A stretch of 64,000 bases of DNA from Coenobita brevimanus (Eukaryota > Arthropoda > Malacostraca > Decapoda > Coenobitidae): contig CM064683.1 of assembly GCA_032717465.1 (NCBI GenBank), forward strand, positions 34,974,042 through 35,038,041, in the 5' to 3' direction. Shown here in pieces: positions 42,914 through 55,030 of this stretch. The notes under the pieces were generated by a model. It saw only the letters and a list, made by a program, of their open reading frames with translations, had not been told where the DNA came from and did not search any database. The translations under genes and the position numbers were made by a program. Every line of letters starts with the position of its first letter. Within the stretch, counting starts at the first letter, position 1.

Positions 42914-44095
42914 GGTTTCAGAGGCAGTGGAACACTGGTTTTCGGCAGTAACTTATCAAAGCGTTGGCTTACGATGATATTTTACTAGGGTATGCTTCAG
43001 ACACCGACCTACCTGGCGTCAGTATGGATTATTACCAACTGTGGAGACTTAGGTACTTATAAGAGTAAAATAAGCATGCGAGGCGACAGAATGAGCCATT
43101 GCTCGTGTGAGGCTAGCGTGAGGTATAGTTATGACGTTATGTAGGCACCACCCACCCGGATACTCCAAATATTACAATACTATGGACCCCGTCCGACAAC
43201 GTCAATTCATGGCCTTGGTTAAAAGTCACACTAACTCGAACAGAAAATGAATCAAGCTATGGAAGTAATGCCTTGCTTCGGAGTGAGAATGAAATGCCAT
43301 AGCAACGCCAAAAATACAAGGATACGAACACACATTCGTAAATTACAACCATTGTGAATTTTTGAGTATCCAGCCCCTGGGCGAGGTAACCACATAAACA
43401 CTGACTTTTCTTGACAGTTCATATTCAGGTAACCTTATTATACAGGTGTTTCCTTACTCTCCGCTGAACTATATATTCCACTGTGACGATAACAGGCAAC
43501 ATGTCATGTGTGCAATGTAAGGCTATCATGTTACTTTTATATGACACGTTTCGTCACTTACACATTTGTAATGTTGGAAGTGTACTTCAATCAGGGGATA
43601 TAGGGAGCTGTACACCTCAAGTGGATGGTATTTCCATATATGATGATAACATTACAATAATTCACATCCCTGCGTTAAAAATGGATAACCTCCTTATAGG
43701 CCTATACGAAAATACAAGGCTTATTTTTCAGATATAGGCAACATTTTCCGTCTACCAAAGCAGACACCCACCCTTTCCAAGATTTCACCCATACGATGAT
43801 TAAGGGCCGGTGTCTTTATGGACAACGTCAAAGTGACCTCACGAGATGAGTGAGGAGGTGGGGCATTTCCCTGCTAGCCTTGCTCCAGCAATGGGTAAAA
43901 CATTCGCCTCGCATACTTATTTTCCTCTTATACGTGCCTTAAGTCTCCACATTTGGTAATAAACCATACTGACGCCAGTTAGGTCGGGGTCTGAAACATA
44001 CCCTGGTAAAATATCATCGTAATCCAACGCTTTGATAAAAAGTTATTGCCGAAAAACACTGTTCCACTGCCTCTGGAATCCATAGCAATACTCTG
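42908..44095. mobile_element. Element with long terminal inverted repeats (about 200 bp)
   Basis: The left arm at about 42908-43110 contains CAGAGGCAGTGGAACA, TATCAAAGCGTTGG, TTACGATGATATTTTAC and CTGGCGTCAGTATGG. All appear in the same order in the reverse complement of about 43900-44093, at about 85-90% identity by eye. The interior (about 43130-43880) has one 84-codon frame without motifs. It may be a non-autonomous DNA transposon or a foldback element. The target duplication is not identified. Confidence 0.75.
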
Positions 44096-44490
44096 TCACA
44101 ATAATGAAACACGTGCGGATAAGGGCTAAACTGAATGATTCCCGAAGTTTTCATTTAACCTACCTTCAGTTTTAACAACGTACAGTCGCCCAATGAAGTG
44201 ATGACTCGCTTTTATCAATATTCGGACAACACTCCCAGGATCTGGCAACGCTCACTGGATAGGGAATCCGAGACAGCAATACTCTTTCCTCCAATTTCTT
44301 TTTGTTTCCTATAATTTGCTTGCCCTCCAAAAGTCTTTTATGGCGTTGAAAAAATAAAAAGAAAGCTGATCGTGTGAGTATATAGCTATGATTCGTCTTC
44401 AGTATTTTAGATTAATAACAATACTTAAATAGAAAGCGATATCAGGCTCGATTCCAGTCGCGCCCAAGCGGTCCGCCGCCCAGGGAAATA
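44096..44490. other. No recognised gene
   Basis: Noncoding sequence leading to the truncated RT copy. A weak B-box-like word (GGCTCGATTCC) lies near 44450 without a matching A box. Confidence 0.35.
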
Positions 44491-44493
44491 TTT

Positions 44494-45290
44494 ACGTGTT
44501 GTTGAGTGAAGACGAAGGGGAGCTGCAAGGCTTAGTGGATAAGTTTGGGTGAGTGTGTAAGAAACGGAACCTAAAGATGAATGTAGGGAAGAGTAAAGTG
44601 ATGGTCTTTGAGAGAGGTGAAATCAGTGAATGTACAGCGAGGTTGCATGGTGAGGAATTGGAAAATGTGAGTACGTTTAAGTCCTTGGGTAGTGTGATGA
44701 GTAGGGATGGAGGTTTGGAGGGTGAAGTGCTTGAAAGGGTACAGCAGGGAAGAAAGGTTGCTGGTTCCTTGAAAGCAGTGATAAGAAACGGAAGTGAGCA
44801 TGGAAGTGAAAAAGTTACTACATGACAGTATTGTGATACCAACCCTAAAGTATGGAAGTGAAGCTTGGACGTTGTTGGAAGGACACAAAGCAAGAGTGAG
44901 AGCAGTGGAAATGAGTTATTTAAGAGGAGCCTGTGGAGTCACATGGAGAGACAGGCTGACAAATGAGGATATAAAGGAGCGTTGTGGTGTGGAAGTGGAT
45001 GTGTTAGGAAGCGTTAGGAGGAATACACTGAGGTGGTTTGGCCATGTGGAGAGGATGGAGGGTGAAAGACTGACGAAGAGAGTGTATGTGAGTGAGGTGG
45101 AGGGGGGGAGAGGGAGGGGGAGGCCGAGGATGAGATGGAGGGACGGGGTGGAGAGGTATATGAGAGAGGGGTGTGTGAGTTGGGAGCAGGGCAGTGAAAT
45201 GGTAGGGGACAAGGCGACGTGGAGGAGATTTGTTTGTGGCCATCCCGAACGGGATTGAGGCGTCTGGCAATAGATAGACAGATAGATATA
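44494..45290 (+). pseudogene. 5'-truncated endonuclease+RT element (copy 2), RT thumb and C-terminus
   Basis: Very similar to the copy at 5022-7953, starting just after its catalytic box (LLSEDEGELQGL). Two frames (44553-44825 and 44794-45258) show one frameshift, and a TGA lies near 44550. Motifs: VCKKRNLKMNVGKSKVMVFE, FKSLGSVMSRDGG, YGSEAWTLLEGH, TLRWFGHVERMEGERL, GRPRMRWRDGVE and the stop after CGHPERD. It ends CGGGATTGAGGCGTCTGGCA, followed by about 25 bp of GATA-type units. Confidence 0.85.
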
Positions 45291-46093
45291 TGATCACGCA
45301 ATGAATTGGTTAACGGTCGTGTACAGGTTACATAAAGTAAGAAAATGGTCACTCGTAATCATCGGAATATCATTATTTTCTTCTCTTCGATTTAATATTT
45401 ATGAAACAAAAAAATAGTCAAAGTTGGACATTATCGTGCCTCACGCTAAACATGCACCCTCACAATGACGTCACAAACCCTACCAGGGCCACAGCTGACC
45501 ACCACTCACAACAATGCCTGGGAACCATACTTTAATACAGGTAAGATTACTGTGATATTCAGCTGTTATTATAATGCTAGGTATGTAAGACAGTGTGATT
45601 GCTCTCTTAAAGATGAAGTATGCCATGTTTGTGCTTTAGTGAAGAGTTTTTTTAGTTTTAGATAGACTAGTGGGGACGAACCTTGCGACAACCAGGAAGT
45701 ACCTGTAGGACAACTCAGTAGCACCAAGATTAGATTTGATAATGTCGAAGGTTAGATTTGATAATCTCGTAATAAAGTGAGTTATGAACTGAATCAGTAT
45801 AAGCATTGCTAGGTCCTGACTCCAGGGGCATACAGCCCTGAAAATTGGTAGTAATACATAGGGAAGATCTCACAAAGACCGAAATATTTCAATGTTTTTT
45901 TCCTCCTAGATATGCCTGACCGTGGACAGCTAGACCTTTGAGGAGTATTTGCTTGTCTGATTTGTGCTGGTGGTTTGAAAAACTTTTTAGTAACAGCCAA
46001 TCTGATCTGGAGAACAAGATTTTCACATCCCTGTCAATGAAGATATGGTTGGTTTTGCTTGACAGGTGACTGTTAGGTTAGGTTAAGCTGTAT
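45291..46093. other. No recognised gene
   Basis: Short frames only. Three consecutive TTAGG-like units at 46072-46087 are too few to be telomeric. Confidence 0.4.
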
Positions 46094-47416
46094 ATATTAG
46101 GCTGTGATAATTTTTTATCACCATATTGGTTTATACACACCTAATTATTTAAAATCTGGTCAAAAATTTGTGTTTAACTTGACTCTAAATAAAAATTCAG
46201 GATTCAGAGCAGAAATTTGCCAAAGTTAGCGGAAGTTTTTCACCTCTAGCTTGACAACTCGTCTTGACAGACTTCTGTTTTGTGTTAATATGGTACTGAT
46301 TTACAATACAAATACATTTACTTGTGGTTTAAATCAATATTGTTACGTCCCCACCCCACACTGCCACAGGCTCCAACAGCAGTAGTACAGTACAGGAAGA
46401 ACGTTGCCCAGTGAGTTGTTCTTCCAATGGTCAGCCTTAGGTGTACGTACACAAGATCAGCTGAGACACAAATAAACACTGGCTTCTTAAAGTTCAGTGT
46501 CTTTATTTTCCAAATAATTCCTCTTAATGCTTTCCAACTTCACTGTTCTCACAAGCACTGGAGCTATACACACTTTACTAACTGCTATTATACTTAATGC
46601 TTAACAACACTTCACAGTCATTACACTTACCGGTAATGCTTGACACTTCATTGTTTTCTGAAGTTCCAATGATATACAAACTTCAGTAACCCGCCACTGT
46701 TTGCCACTGTTTTCACAAGTACCGAAAATATCTTCACTGACACTACACTGACACTGCACTACACCAAAACCGACTGCAATTCACACAAACTGACCTGAAA
46801 CCCGACTAAACTTTTAATAATCTCTACCATATCTTATATAAGCTTGCATTATTCGATAAACGTTTACATTTTACAAGGATACTCTCGACGGGCAACAGTT
46901 GCCAATCAGACACAGCCCAATACATGCCAATGTTGCCTTACATTACATAACACTCTAAATCATTTACCATACGAACTTAAACTACATAATTTAACAAGCA
47001 ATCAATTAAATGAAACATTATAAAGAAAAAGAGCACAAAAATTAATGCATAACTTACGAAATAACTATGCTCACAAACAGCAGGCAAATTGGCAACTCTG
47101 ACTCGTACCGATGCCGGAACTTACGGTACGAAAAACGTCTCGAAGATACGAGACTACCTAACTGACAAATCCCCTTTCATAACAATATTTAGGCTAAATG
47201 AAAGTCTGTCAATGCGTGTTGACGATTTGGAGGGTAACTATCCACCAACTTTAGGAAGTTTTAGCTCTGAAACTCCATTTGTTAATAGTCATATTAAGCA
47301 AAAATTTTTGACCAGATTTCAGATAAGTAGGTGTGCATAAACCCATCTGGTGATAAAAATGATATTTTTCATTTTAATGTGCCGATTTGACAAATGACCG
47401 ACGATTCGGCATTTCC
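46094..47416. mobile_element. Foldback (MITE-like) element, copy 2, split by a solo LTR
   Basis: The left part 46094-46340 and right part 47185-47416 align with 1404-1875, including the terminal arms (CATATTGGTTTATACACACC and its inverted partner near 47320-47350). The interruption is the solo LTR at 46341-47184. Removing it restores an element of about 470 bp. Confidence 0.75.
46341..47184. repeat. Solo LTR, third LTR family
   Basis: 844 bp beginning TGTTACGTCC and ending TTTCATAACA, with a 4-bp direct repeat ATAT on each side (46337-46340 and 47185-47188). It sits inside the foldback element, whose two halves continue on either side. No internal coding region is attached, so it arose by LTR-LTR recombination. 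The orientation is not determined. The body does not resemble the LTRs of elements A or B, though the termini have the same TGTNACG style. Confidence 0.8.
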
Positions 47417-48851
47417 TTACACTACTTCAGTTCTCCCAACGTGCTGCTTGCAGCCACAAATTCTTGGCTTTCATGTCTCTTGGAACAGTAATGAATCTTT
47501 TTTCTGGTGTGATCTACTTGTGTTCTTGCACAGTGGAACAAAGCATCAACGGTGGTTATTTGCTGACTTGCCCATGACGAAGAAAAACTTGGCTAATCAG
47601 CAGAACCACAATCACACAAAGCTGGGGATCACAGTCTTGTTTTGTCTCCACGCTTGGCGGCCTATGACGTCACAGCCACTCGAGGTTCGACTGCCGTCAA
47701 CCTCTTTTTGTGGAAGTTTGTTGGCAAATGTCTTCAAACTTTTACTTTGGTTTGTCAAAGTAATTATACCATAGGATAATTCAGCACATTTATCACCCAA
47801 ATGTATACTTAACCCCCCCCCCAAAAAAAAAAGAAATCGACCGTCAACCAATCCAATATACTGTAGGGCTGTACAGTACCTCTTCGTCCTCCATCATTAC
47901 ACTTGCTTCCCCCCCCCTCCCTTTTTTTCTTTTACCACCAACTTACTCACTTTTAGTTCTCCTCATTGTCGAAAGTTCGCGCCCCACCCAACAGCTGCCT
48001 TGCTGGGTGACGTAATGCACTCCTGTCACCTAACAGTGCTATTCGAATATGATCCATCTAGGTCTAGCTCAACGGAATAATCCCCCCCCCCCTCAGCTTT
48101 CTGTTCATTGTCCCTCTTGCTTTTGACCACCACTCCTTCATCTTTCATGAGACTGCCCTATACTCAGAGATTTTATTACAAGTTGAAATTTCATCAGAAA
48201 AAATGACTACCCTTTTTACTTTAAGTTTGTATAAAATTGCCATATCTCTATCTTAAATACCGAGTTGTAAAAATACATGAATACCAAATTATAATGCTAG
48301 TCAGAGAGAAGTGCCATGGAAATACTGTGGAGCCGTAGTATTGTCTTTCGTCTCATTTGGATTACATGAAATAAGCTACCAAAAGACGAAAATCTGGGTC
48401 AGGTTGTGGTAAAGAGAATAGTTGTTCCCCAGTAATCTCACTTCTTCACGAAATTCAATGGCAACTTTTCTTTGTTACCTTTTATTACTCCACCGTTTGC
48501 TCACAGCACTCACGAGTGTGCACTTATGGCTTTGTTTTCCTGCCTTAATATCATCCCGTATACGGATTTAACTGTGGAAAAGAATATGGCGTTAGATGTT
48601 TATTCTCGTGATTTGATGACAGTCGTGATTTCGACATTACTTTTAACTATAGATTTCATTTTATTCAACATTTCACCTTCAGAATCGTTGACTTAGGATA
48701 CGAAACAAACATACGAGAGTTTCTCCGCATTTTAACTCAGAAACCGTTGAGCGATAGGCTACGTGTTTCATATTCTTTCATACGGCTAGAGCCTCAGCTT
48801 TAGACATTGTGGTTTCCTCTCACATAATGCGAAATATATACATTAACAACA

Positions 48852-48855
<4 letters not shown>
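47417..48855. other. No recognised gene
   Basis: C runs near 47812-47822, 47908-47918 and 48080-48092 and several short frames. None shows a family motif. Confidence 0.4.

Positions 48856-48914
<59 letters not shown>
48856..48914. repeat. (AT)n microsatellite
   Basis: About 29 AT units at the 3' side of the jockey-like element. Confidence 0.97.
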
Positions 48915-48917
<3 letters not shown>

Positions 48918-51095
48918 GTGCTGTTTACTCTAAAGACTTCTTCCCTGTGTGCAAGAAGGGAAACTTAACTAAGCCGTGCATGTTTCCAGATGTCGCTTCT
49001 GAGGGAAAGTTACTGGGAATCGGGTCATTACTACTTTGGACGACTGTACAAGAACGCATGGCTTGTGAAATGGAAGAGTATGTGCAAGTCGTACCAGAGG
49101 CTACTGCCAGTTTTGTTGTCTCTAACCCAGTGCTCTTAAACGTTCTTGTGCAGCGGACCCCTTTTATTAAAACTAATCTGGCGGATCCTTATTTTTTTCT
49201 TATGCGAGGAAGAAGAAACCAAAGTCCGCGAGCCCGCAATTGTTGTTCCTTCCAAGAGAAAAACAAAATGCAAGAGAGTCAAATTCAAGATCCAATCATG
49301 TCGAGATGCCTGGACACACTGCGTTTGAAAAACTGGAGATCATAGGAAGCAAGAAATACAGACAGAGGGAGTCAGTTCCAGAGTTCACCTGTTGCATAAA
49401 TGAAGGACTGTGAGTAACGGTTAACTCTTGCATTAGAGAGTTGGACAGAAAAGGGATGAGAGTTTGCTGCTAGACGGTTACTACGCGCCCGTCGTAGAGG
49501 TGGAGGAATGCATGCAGACAGTTCAGAGGAGCGATGACCATTGAAGTAGCGATAGAAAAGAGATAAAGGTGCAACAGTGCGACGAAGAGACAGAGGTTGA
49601 AGGGAGTCAGTAAGAGGAGGAGAGTTAATGAGATGAAAAGACTTTGACTCCACCCTATTGAGAAGAGCTGTATGTGGGGAGCCTCCCCACACATGAGAGT
49701 TGTACTCCACACAGGGGCGGATAAAACCCCTGCATAGAGTCAACAATTGTGCAGGGGTAAAGAAGGAACGGAGTGGGCTTAGCACACCTAATCTCTTCGA
49801 AGCAGATTTTACTAGAGATGTAATATGGTCTTTCCAAGGTAAGTCCCGAGTAAATGAAACCCCAAGCATGTTCAAGGATGATGCAGGATTAAGCTGAATA
49901 TTATTAAACATTAGTGGGTATACCTGTGGAAGATTTTGTCGGGTTGATAGGTGTAAAAACTGAGTCTTTGATGCATTAAAAACAACCAGATTATTTTTAC
50001 CCCAGATACGAACCAAGTCAGACATTAGGTGTGCCATAGCCTCATCCCTTGTTTGTTGAAGTAACTGCTGAGATGGACGTTGCGGGAACCAAATGGAGAG
50101 GTGAAGGGTGGAGTCATCAGCATAAGAGTGGATAGGGTTAGATGTACAGCTTAGAAGGTAATTGATGAATAAAAGGAAGAGAGTTGGTGATAGGACAGAG
50201 CCCTGAGGAACACCACTGTTGATAGATCTAGGAGAAGAACGATGGCCGTCTACAACAGCGGCTATAGAATGACCAGAAAGGAAGCTAGAGATGAAGGCAC
50301 AGATAGAAGGATAGAAACCTTTAAAGGGCAGTTTGGAAATTAAAGATTTATGTCAGACTCGATCGAAAGCCTTAGAGATGTCAAGTGCAATTGTAAAGCT
50401 TTCGCCAAAGTCCCGAAAGGAGGATGACCAGGAGTCTGAAAGGTAGGTGAGAAGATCGCCAGTGGAGTGTCCCTGACGGAACCCATACTGACGATCAGAA
50501 AGAAGGTTGTGACAAGAAAGATGCTTTAAAATTTTTCTATTAAGAATTGACTCGAAAACTTCTGAGATACAGGATGTTAAAGCAATTGGATAATAGTTAG
50601 AGGGTTGGGAATGGTCACCCTTCATTGGGACTGGCTGAATGAGAGCAAACTTCCAGCAAGAAGGAAAGGTACAAGTTGATTGACAAAGGCGAAAGAGCTT
50701 GCCTAGGCAGGGTGTAAGCACAGAAGCACAGTTCTTGAGAACAATAGGAGGAACTCCATCAGGCCCATATGCCTTATTAGTACTGAGGCCAGCAATGGCA
50801 GAAAATACATCAGCTGATGAAATTTTAATGTCAGCCATGGGGAAGTCAGAGGGAGGAAGTGATGGAGGAACAGCACCGGAATCGTCTAAGATGGAATTGG
50901 AGGAGAAAGTCTGAGTGAAGAGATCTGCTTTATCAGTAGAAGAAATAGCTACAGAGCCATCAGAGTAGAAAAGAGGAGGGAAGGATGATGAGGTAAAGTT
51001 GTTAGAAAGGTTTTTGGCAAAGTGCCAGAAGGAGCTTGAAGTATTCGAACTGGAGAGGTGAGTGTAGATTTCCCTCCTACCCTACCTCTTGATTT
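48915..51095 (-). mobile_element. Jockey-like non-LTR retrotransposon, 5'-truncated
   Basis: The minus strand carries an RT frame (about 51060-49372) and about 450 bp of 3' sequence ending at the AT tract. The endonuclease region is missing. The right end is met by the PIF/Harbinger-type transposon at 51099. The exact 5' and 3' ends and a target duplication were not found. Confidence 0.75.
49372..51060 (-). pseudogene. Reverse transcriptase of the jockey-like element, two in-frame stops
   Basis: One reading frame runs through the domain. It contains FWHFAKNLSNNF, YGPDGVPPIVLKNCA, FPSCWKFALIQPVPMKGD, YPIALTSCISEVFESILN, LLSDRQYGFRQGHST, ALDISKAFDRV, GVPQGSVLSP, SYADDSTLH (catalytic box intact, 50113-50124), LGVSFTRDLPW, RGFIRPCVEYNSHVWGG and GELWN. 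A TGA at 50353-50355 replaces the Trp after AFDRV. Another at 49372-49374 falls within the C-terminal WN-LP motif. Both are single-base changes, so the copy is otherwise well preserved. Met codons after the stops are not true starts. Confidence 0.85.
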
Positions 51096-51426
51096 TAAAA
51101 GCCGTTTCATACCGGCTGCGATGCTATGCGATCTACGTTATGCTGGTGATGCCGAGCCACGTGGCTATCAATCACTTGCATTGTTTTAAGTGAGGCAGTT
51201 CACACCGGATGCAAAGCTACGCGAGCGATGCCTGCGACACCACTTGCATAGCTTTCCCGATTGCCGGGCTGGCGATTTTTACTGGCATAGCATTTGCTCA
51301 CGCACGCGCACTTGGTCACTTTGGGACTTGCGCCAGCCAACCCGCTCTCCCCCCCTATCCCAGTCCCCAGATGTCAGTCTGCTGTCTGTCACTTGCACTT
51401 GAACGAGATGTATCGTCGGAGGACCC

Positions 51427-51588
51427 ATGTGCAGAATGGAGCAGCTGATAGAGGAGGTACGGAAATATCCGTGCTTATATGATATGACCACGGAAGGCTA
51501 CCGGGACATTACCCTGAAGGACAGTTGCAGGGAGAATATAGCAAAGACCCTTCGAATGGATTGCAAGTATATTTTTTGTCTTTTTTAA
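51427..51588 (+). pseudogene. MADF-domain DNA-binding protein, first exon
   Basis: The 53-codon frame from an ATG at 51427 reads MEQLIEEVRKYPCLYD, then YRDITLKDS and ENIAKTLRMD. This is the first half of a MADF (Myb/SANT-related) domain. PIF/Harbinger elements encode such a protein beside the transposase; it binds DNA and helps transposition. Coding likely stops at a splice donor after LRMD (GCAA/GTATAT) and not at the later stop. The second half of the domain (C-x-R-W-x-x-L-R) is not visible downstream, so the gene is incomplete. Confidence 0.7.
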
Positions 51589-51688
51589 CTGATTGATGTA
51601 AATAGTACATATCCTGTGATTACAATGTAATAAAAAGACTTAATATGTATCTATACAATGTATTTTCTCTACAGACTTGTAGAGTACC

Positions 51689-51764
<76 letters not shown>

Positions 51765-51854
51765 ACGACGGCAGACCATATCCATCTGCCAGGGAACACT
51801 TTCTTCTTCTGATGTGAAGTACTCCATGAAGAACTCCATGAACTGACGTGTAGG

Positions 51855-52103
51855 ATGCAAAATAAGGTGGAGAAAGAATTTCTAGAAATCCTTGTGCGAG
51901 CAGAAGAGCAAGAGGAAATGGAAATGTTTCGATACACACCCTCCCCAGCACCTTACACACCCTCCCCAGCACCTTGCACACCCTCCCCAGCGCCTAACAC
52001 ACCTTCCTCAGCACCTTACACACCTTCCCCAGCATCTTACACACCCTCCCCAGTACACTACACAGCCTCACCACTACCATCCCCATGTGGAGATACACAG
52101 TAG
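51855..52103 (+). CDS. C-terminal exon of the transposon-encoded DNA-binding protein, with heptad repeats
   Basis: An acidic segment (EKEFLEILVRAEEQEEMEMF) is followed by seven tandem heptapeptides of the form YTPSPAP and a short tail to the stop at 52103. The heptads are encoded by a 21-bp minisatellite at 51933-52079. Given its place inside the transposon, on the same strand and after the MADF exon, it is probably the last exon of that gene. That is inference. The true exon start is unknown. Confidence 0.5.
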   Translation: MQNKVEKEFLEILVRAEEQEEMEMFRYTPSPAPYTPSPAPCTPSPAPNTPSSAPYTPSPASYTPSPVHYTASPLPSPCGDTQ

Positions 52104-52149
52104 GCTGACTTGTATAAAACTCTGAATAAACCTTTTTTACAGGTAAAAT

Positions 52150-52495
52150 TGTTTACCATTTACCTTAAGGTAATGGTGAGCCGTTCCCTCGTACCGATGG
52201 ATTTCCTGTAGTTGGTGTTCTGCTTCTTCATGTCTTGTTCTATGAGTGAGAGAGCTTCAGTGAACTGAGTGGGAGACAGTCTGAAATATTGTCTAAATTT
52301 CTCGTTATTCATTTCCAGCTCTTGAACTAGATGATGATATTCACCACATTCTAGTCTTTTCATATTTGTTTCATGTACCCACATCTTTTTTCTGTTATTG
52401 CTCATGGCTACAGTTAACATTAATAACTCCTCCTTTTCCTCCTCCTCCTCCACCTCAGGGGACCACAGAGTACCATCTCCCATCGTTGCAGCCAA
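52150..52495 (-). pseudogene. PIF/Harbinger (HARBI1-like) transposase, first exon
   Basis: The frame starts MAATMGDGTLW and leads through an acidic stretch to KKMWVHETNMKRLECGEYHH, FRQYFRLSPTQFTEAL and GTRERLTITLR. This is the conserved N-terminal region of Harbinger transposases, before the DDE nuclease. The frame ends at a good splice donor (TTAAG/GTAAAT) near 52165. No downstream exon with the catalytic residues exists within the TIRs, so this copy cannot make an active nuclease. Confidence 0.8.
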
Positions 52496-52620
52496 GAAAC
52501 TGAGTGTTTATTAGCAGACATAGCTTCTAGTGTGAACACTGCCATAGTAAACATCGCGAGCGTGCGTCCGCAGCATAGCGTGGCTCGCGTAGCATCGCAG
52601 CCGGTGTGAAACGGCCTTAA

Positions 52621-53301
52621 AGGTGTTTGTAGGTTGTCACTATGACATGAGGAGGGCCCGCGGCCAGGCAGCAGCCAGTACAGAGTTGCCGAGTCACAAA
52701 TATCACTGCATCCTACAAAGTCGTTCATTTGTTTTCAGATACTATTATATGTTTTATCTGACACTCAGATTAGCCTGCGTACCCCTTGGAACGTTCCACG
52801 GACCCCTGGGGGTCCTCGGACCACACTTTAAGAAACACTGCTCTAACCGTATTGTTGCATGGTGCTGCGTAAGGGTAGGGTAGGGAATGGTAGAGTAGAG
52901 GGGCCACTAGTAAGAACACGGTTGAAAAACGAAGAATGGGAAGAAGACTAAGAAGACGATGATGACGATGATGATGAAGAAAAGGTGAGAACCGCTGATC
53001 TGTGGGGAGAAAAATACTCGTATACCAACCCTCTCTCAGTTTCACAATGTTAGCCATAGGAGGCGGTGAGAAGCAGAAGCCTAAAAAGATTAGACAAACA
53101 TTTGTCCCCGATTGTACATATGCCCTAAATCAGCAAAGATCTATCTTTCCATGATGCAGTATCACCTTCCTACAGATGGCAGTTCACCTTACAGCGCCTA
53201 CATCTTTGGGGTGGATTGGAAAAAATAATATTTCAAGTATTTCCATTTCTACTCAGTAAGGAACCCTAGTCCCACGACACACTTTCCTTCATTGTAATTA
53301 T
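52621..53301. other. No recognised gene
   Basis: Short frames without motifs. A GAT/GAC triplet patch lies near 52955-52980. Some of the first 130 bp could be the continuation of the jockey-like element beyond the transposon; I could not confirm this. Confidence 0.35.
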
Positions 53302-54192
53302 GTTAACCCCTTCAGTACCATGGCGTCTTGTAGTATTATAACTTTGTTGTCTCTGGATGATTGAACTCAGGATAGGACAGGCTTTTCGAAATGGAAGTCC
53401 TTCACTATTACAGTTGAATAAATTCGTTTGGTGAAGGGCTGATTAAAATGACTAAAAGACGTCATGAGGATGGAGGGGTGAAGCTCTCTTGGTATGACTG
53501 CTCCAGGAGAAAAAAAATAAAAAACATCTTAGGGCTTACTGTCCCGACTCACCTAGTACTCAGTAAAGATCAATGTATCCTCAATACACCGCCTTTCCAT
53601 CTGTTGATCATTTGGTCATTTATTGTCTCATATGGTACATTCGGGTCCGGGATTAAGTTACTCAGTCCAAACATTTTAGGCAAAATTGTCTAATCACTCG
53701 CCCCTGAATAGCATTATATAAACGGCAAATCCTGTTCAACCTTCGGACTTGAATCTTTATGGATCTTAGCCCATTAGACCATCATCGATACCACAGGTGA
53801 ATTTTACTGTTTGGAATAGTTCCTCCCAACATGCCGTCAGTCGAGGCGATGAAGAGTTCATCGCTCGAAAAAATTTAAAAATCTCCACTAACTCCAATAT
53901 TTAAGGAATGGCTTCTCCACTAACCGTCAGATGTTTGGGTTCAGCCTAGCACCAACTTCTCTGGCTAAATAGTTATAATATTCCCACAATAGTTGTCGAA
54001 ACTAAAGTGCTGCTCCTTTCATTAACTTCCCAGACTGCTGAACACTGTCTTCTTTGTAGGCCTTTGAGCACTAAAGGGTTACTGTTGAGTATTTCTAACC
54101 CCTCCATTATTGGAAGTCCTCTAACGTTATTAAAAGTATTTAGTTGTGGTATAATACAAGGCAGTAGATATCAGCATACTGAATGGGTTATC
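53302..54192. mobile_element. Candidate TIR element (weak)
   Basis: GTTAACCCCTTCAGTACCAT at 53302-53321 resembles the reverse complement of about 54173-54192 (GATAACCCATTCAGTATGCT). The start word is of a type common in decapod genomic repeats. The interior is noncoding. The arms are short and imperfect. Confidence 0.35.
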
Positions 54193-54873
54193 TGCCCGTA
54201 CGTAATCTAGGAGGCTATGAATATATTGCTACGGTGAGGGTAGCGCGACCTAAAATTATAGACCGAATTTGACCCCTATAATATTGCAGCAATGCAGGTG
54301 GCTTCTAAAATGAAAATATGTAAAATTAGATTCTACATTTCCATACTTTCAGGATCTTAAATTGTGCATAAAATTCCATGTTTATATTGGACTTCCATTC
54401 ACACATCCACCAAAGACTTCACAACCAAACTAGGAGGGATATTAAAGTAAAGAATAGGAACAAAATTAATTACGGCATTAACAAAGTGCTGTGTTTATCC
54501 TTCAAACTGGTTAGAATACTTCATAAACGCTGACCCAGGCGTTCAGGGCCTATATTGAAGTCAGTTATGGACACTCCCTCCCACATCCTCTTTATCAGTG
54601 AATTTTTGTTATCTTATAAGTTGATAAATTCTGTTATTTCTTCAAATTCATGTCGATTAGAAGTGTATATGAATTACATACCTGAGAAAATTAAGCTGCA
54701 AAATCAAAATAATCCGATACGGACGGGTTGACGAGAATGCAGGCCCTGCAGTACAGTCCAGTGGTAAACTGGTCATTATTTGGTGTCAAGGTCTGAACGA
54801 TCGCTTTTGAAACATTGAAAGCTTGCAGCCGACGCACATACTCTCCCACACGCATACAAACTATCTTTCAAAG

Positions 54874-54904
<31 letters not shown>

Positions 54905-54987
54905 AGTGATTCTGAGTACAAATATTTTCTGTATGCGCGTGCACCGACGGTCAGCACTTATATTAACAGAAGTCTCTAACATGAATT

Positions 54988-55030
<43 letters not shown>

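Larger units (their letters stand above)
51099..52617. mobile_element. PIF/Harbinger-type DNA transposon, non-autonomous derivative
   Basis: Terminal inverted repeats of about 47 bp (left starts AAGCCGTTTCATACCGG, right end is the reverse complement of AGGCCGTTTCACACCGG) are flanked by TAA at 51096-51098 and 52618-52620. This is the 3-bp duplication typical of the superfamily. A partial copy of the TIR sequence recurs inside at about 51196-51230. It carries pieces of two genes on opposite strands: MADF-type DNA-binding protein exons (+) and the first exon of a HARBI1-like transposase (-). The transposase catalytic part is absent. A TC microsatellite (51690-51760) lies between the + exons. Confidence 0.85.

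Noticed and set aside
46072..46087. TTAGG-like units (arthropod telomere motif)
   Set aside because: Only about three units, with no array or telomere-associated element.
48809..49345. 178-codon + strand frame with an AT-encoded Tyr-Ile run
   Set aside because: It starts in a microsatellite and is antisense to the 3' part of the jockey-like element.
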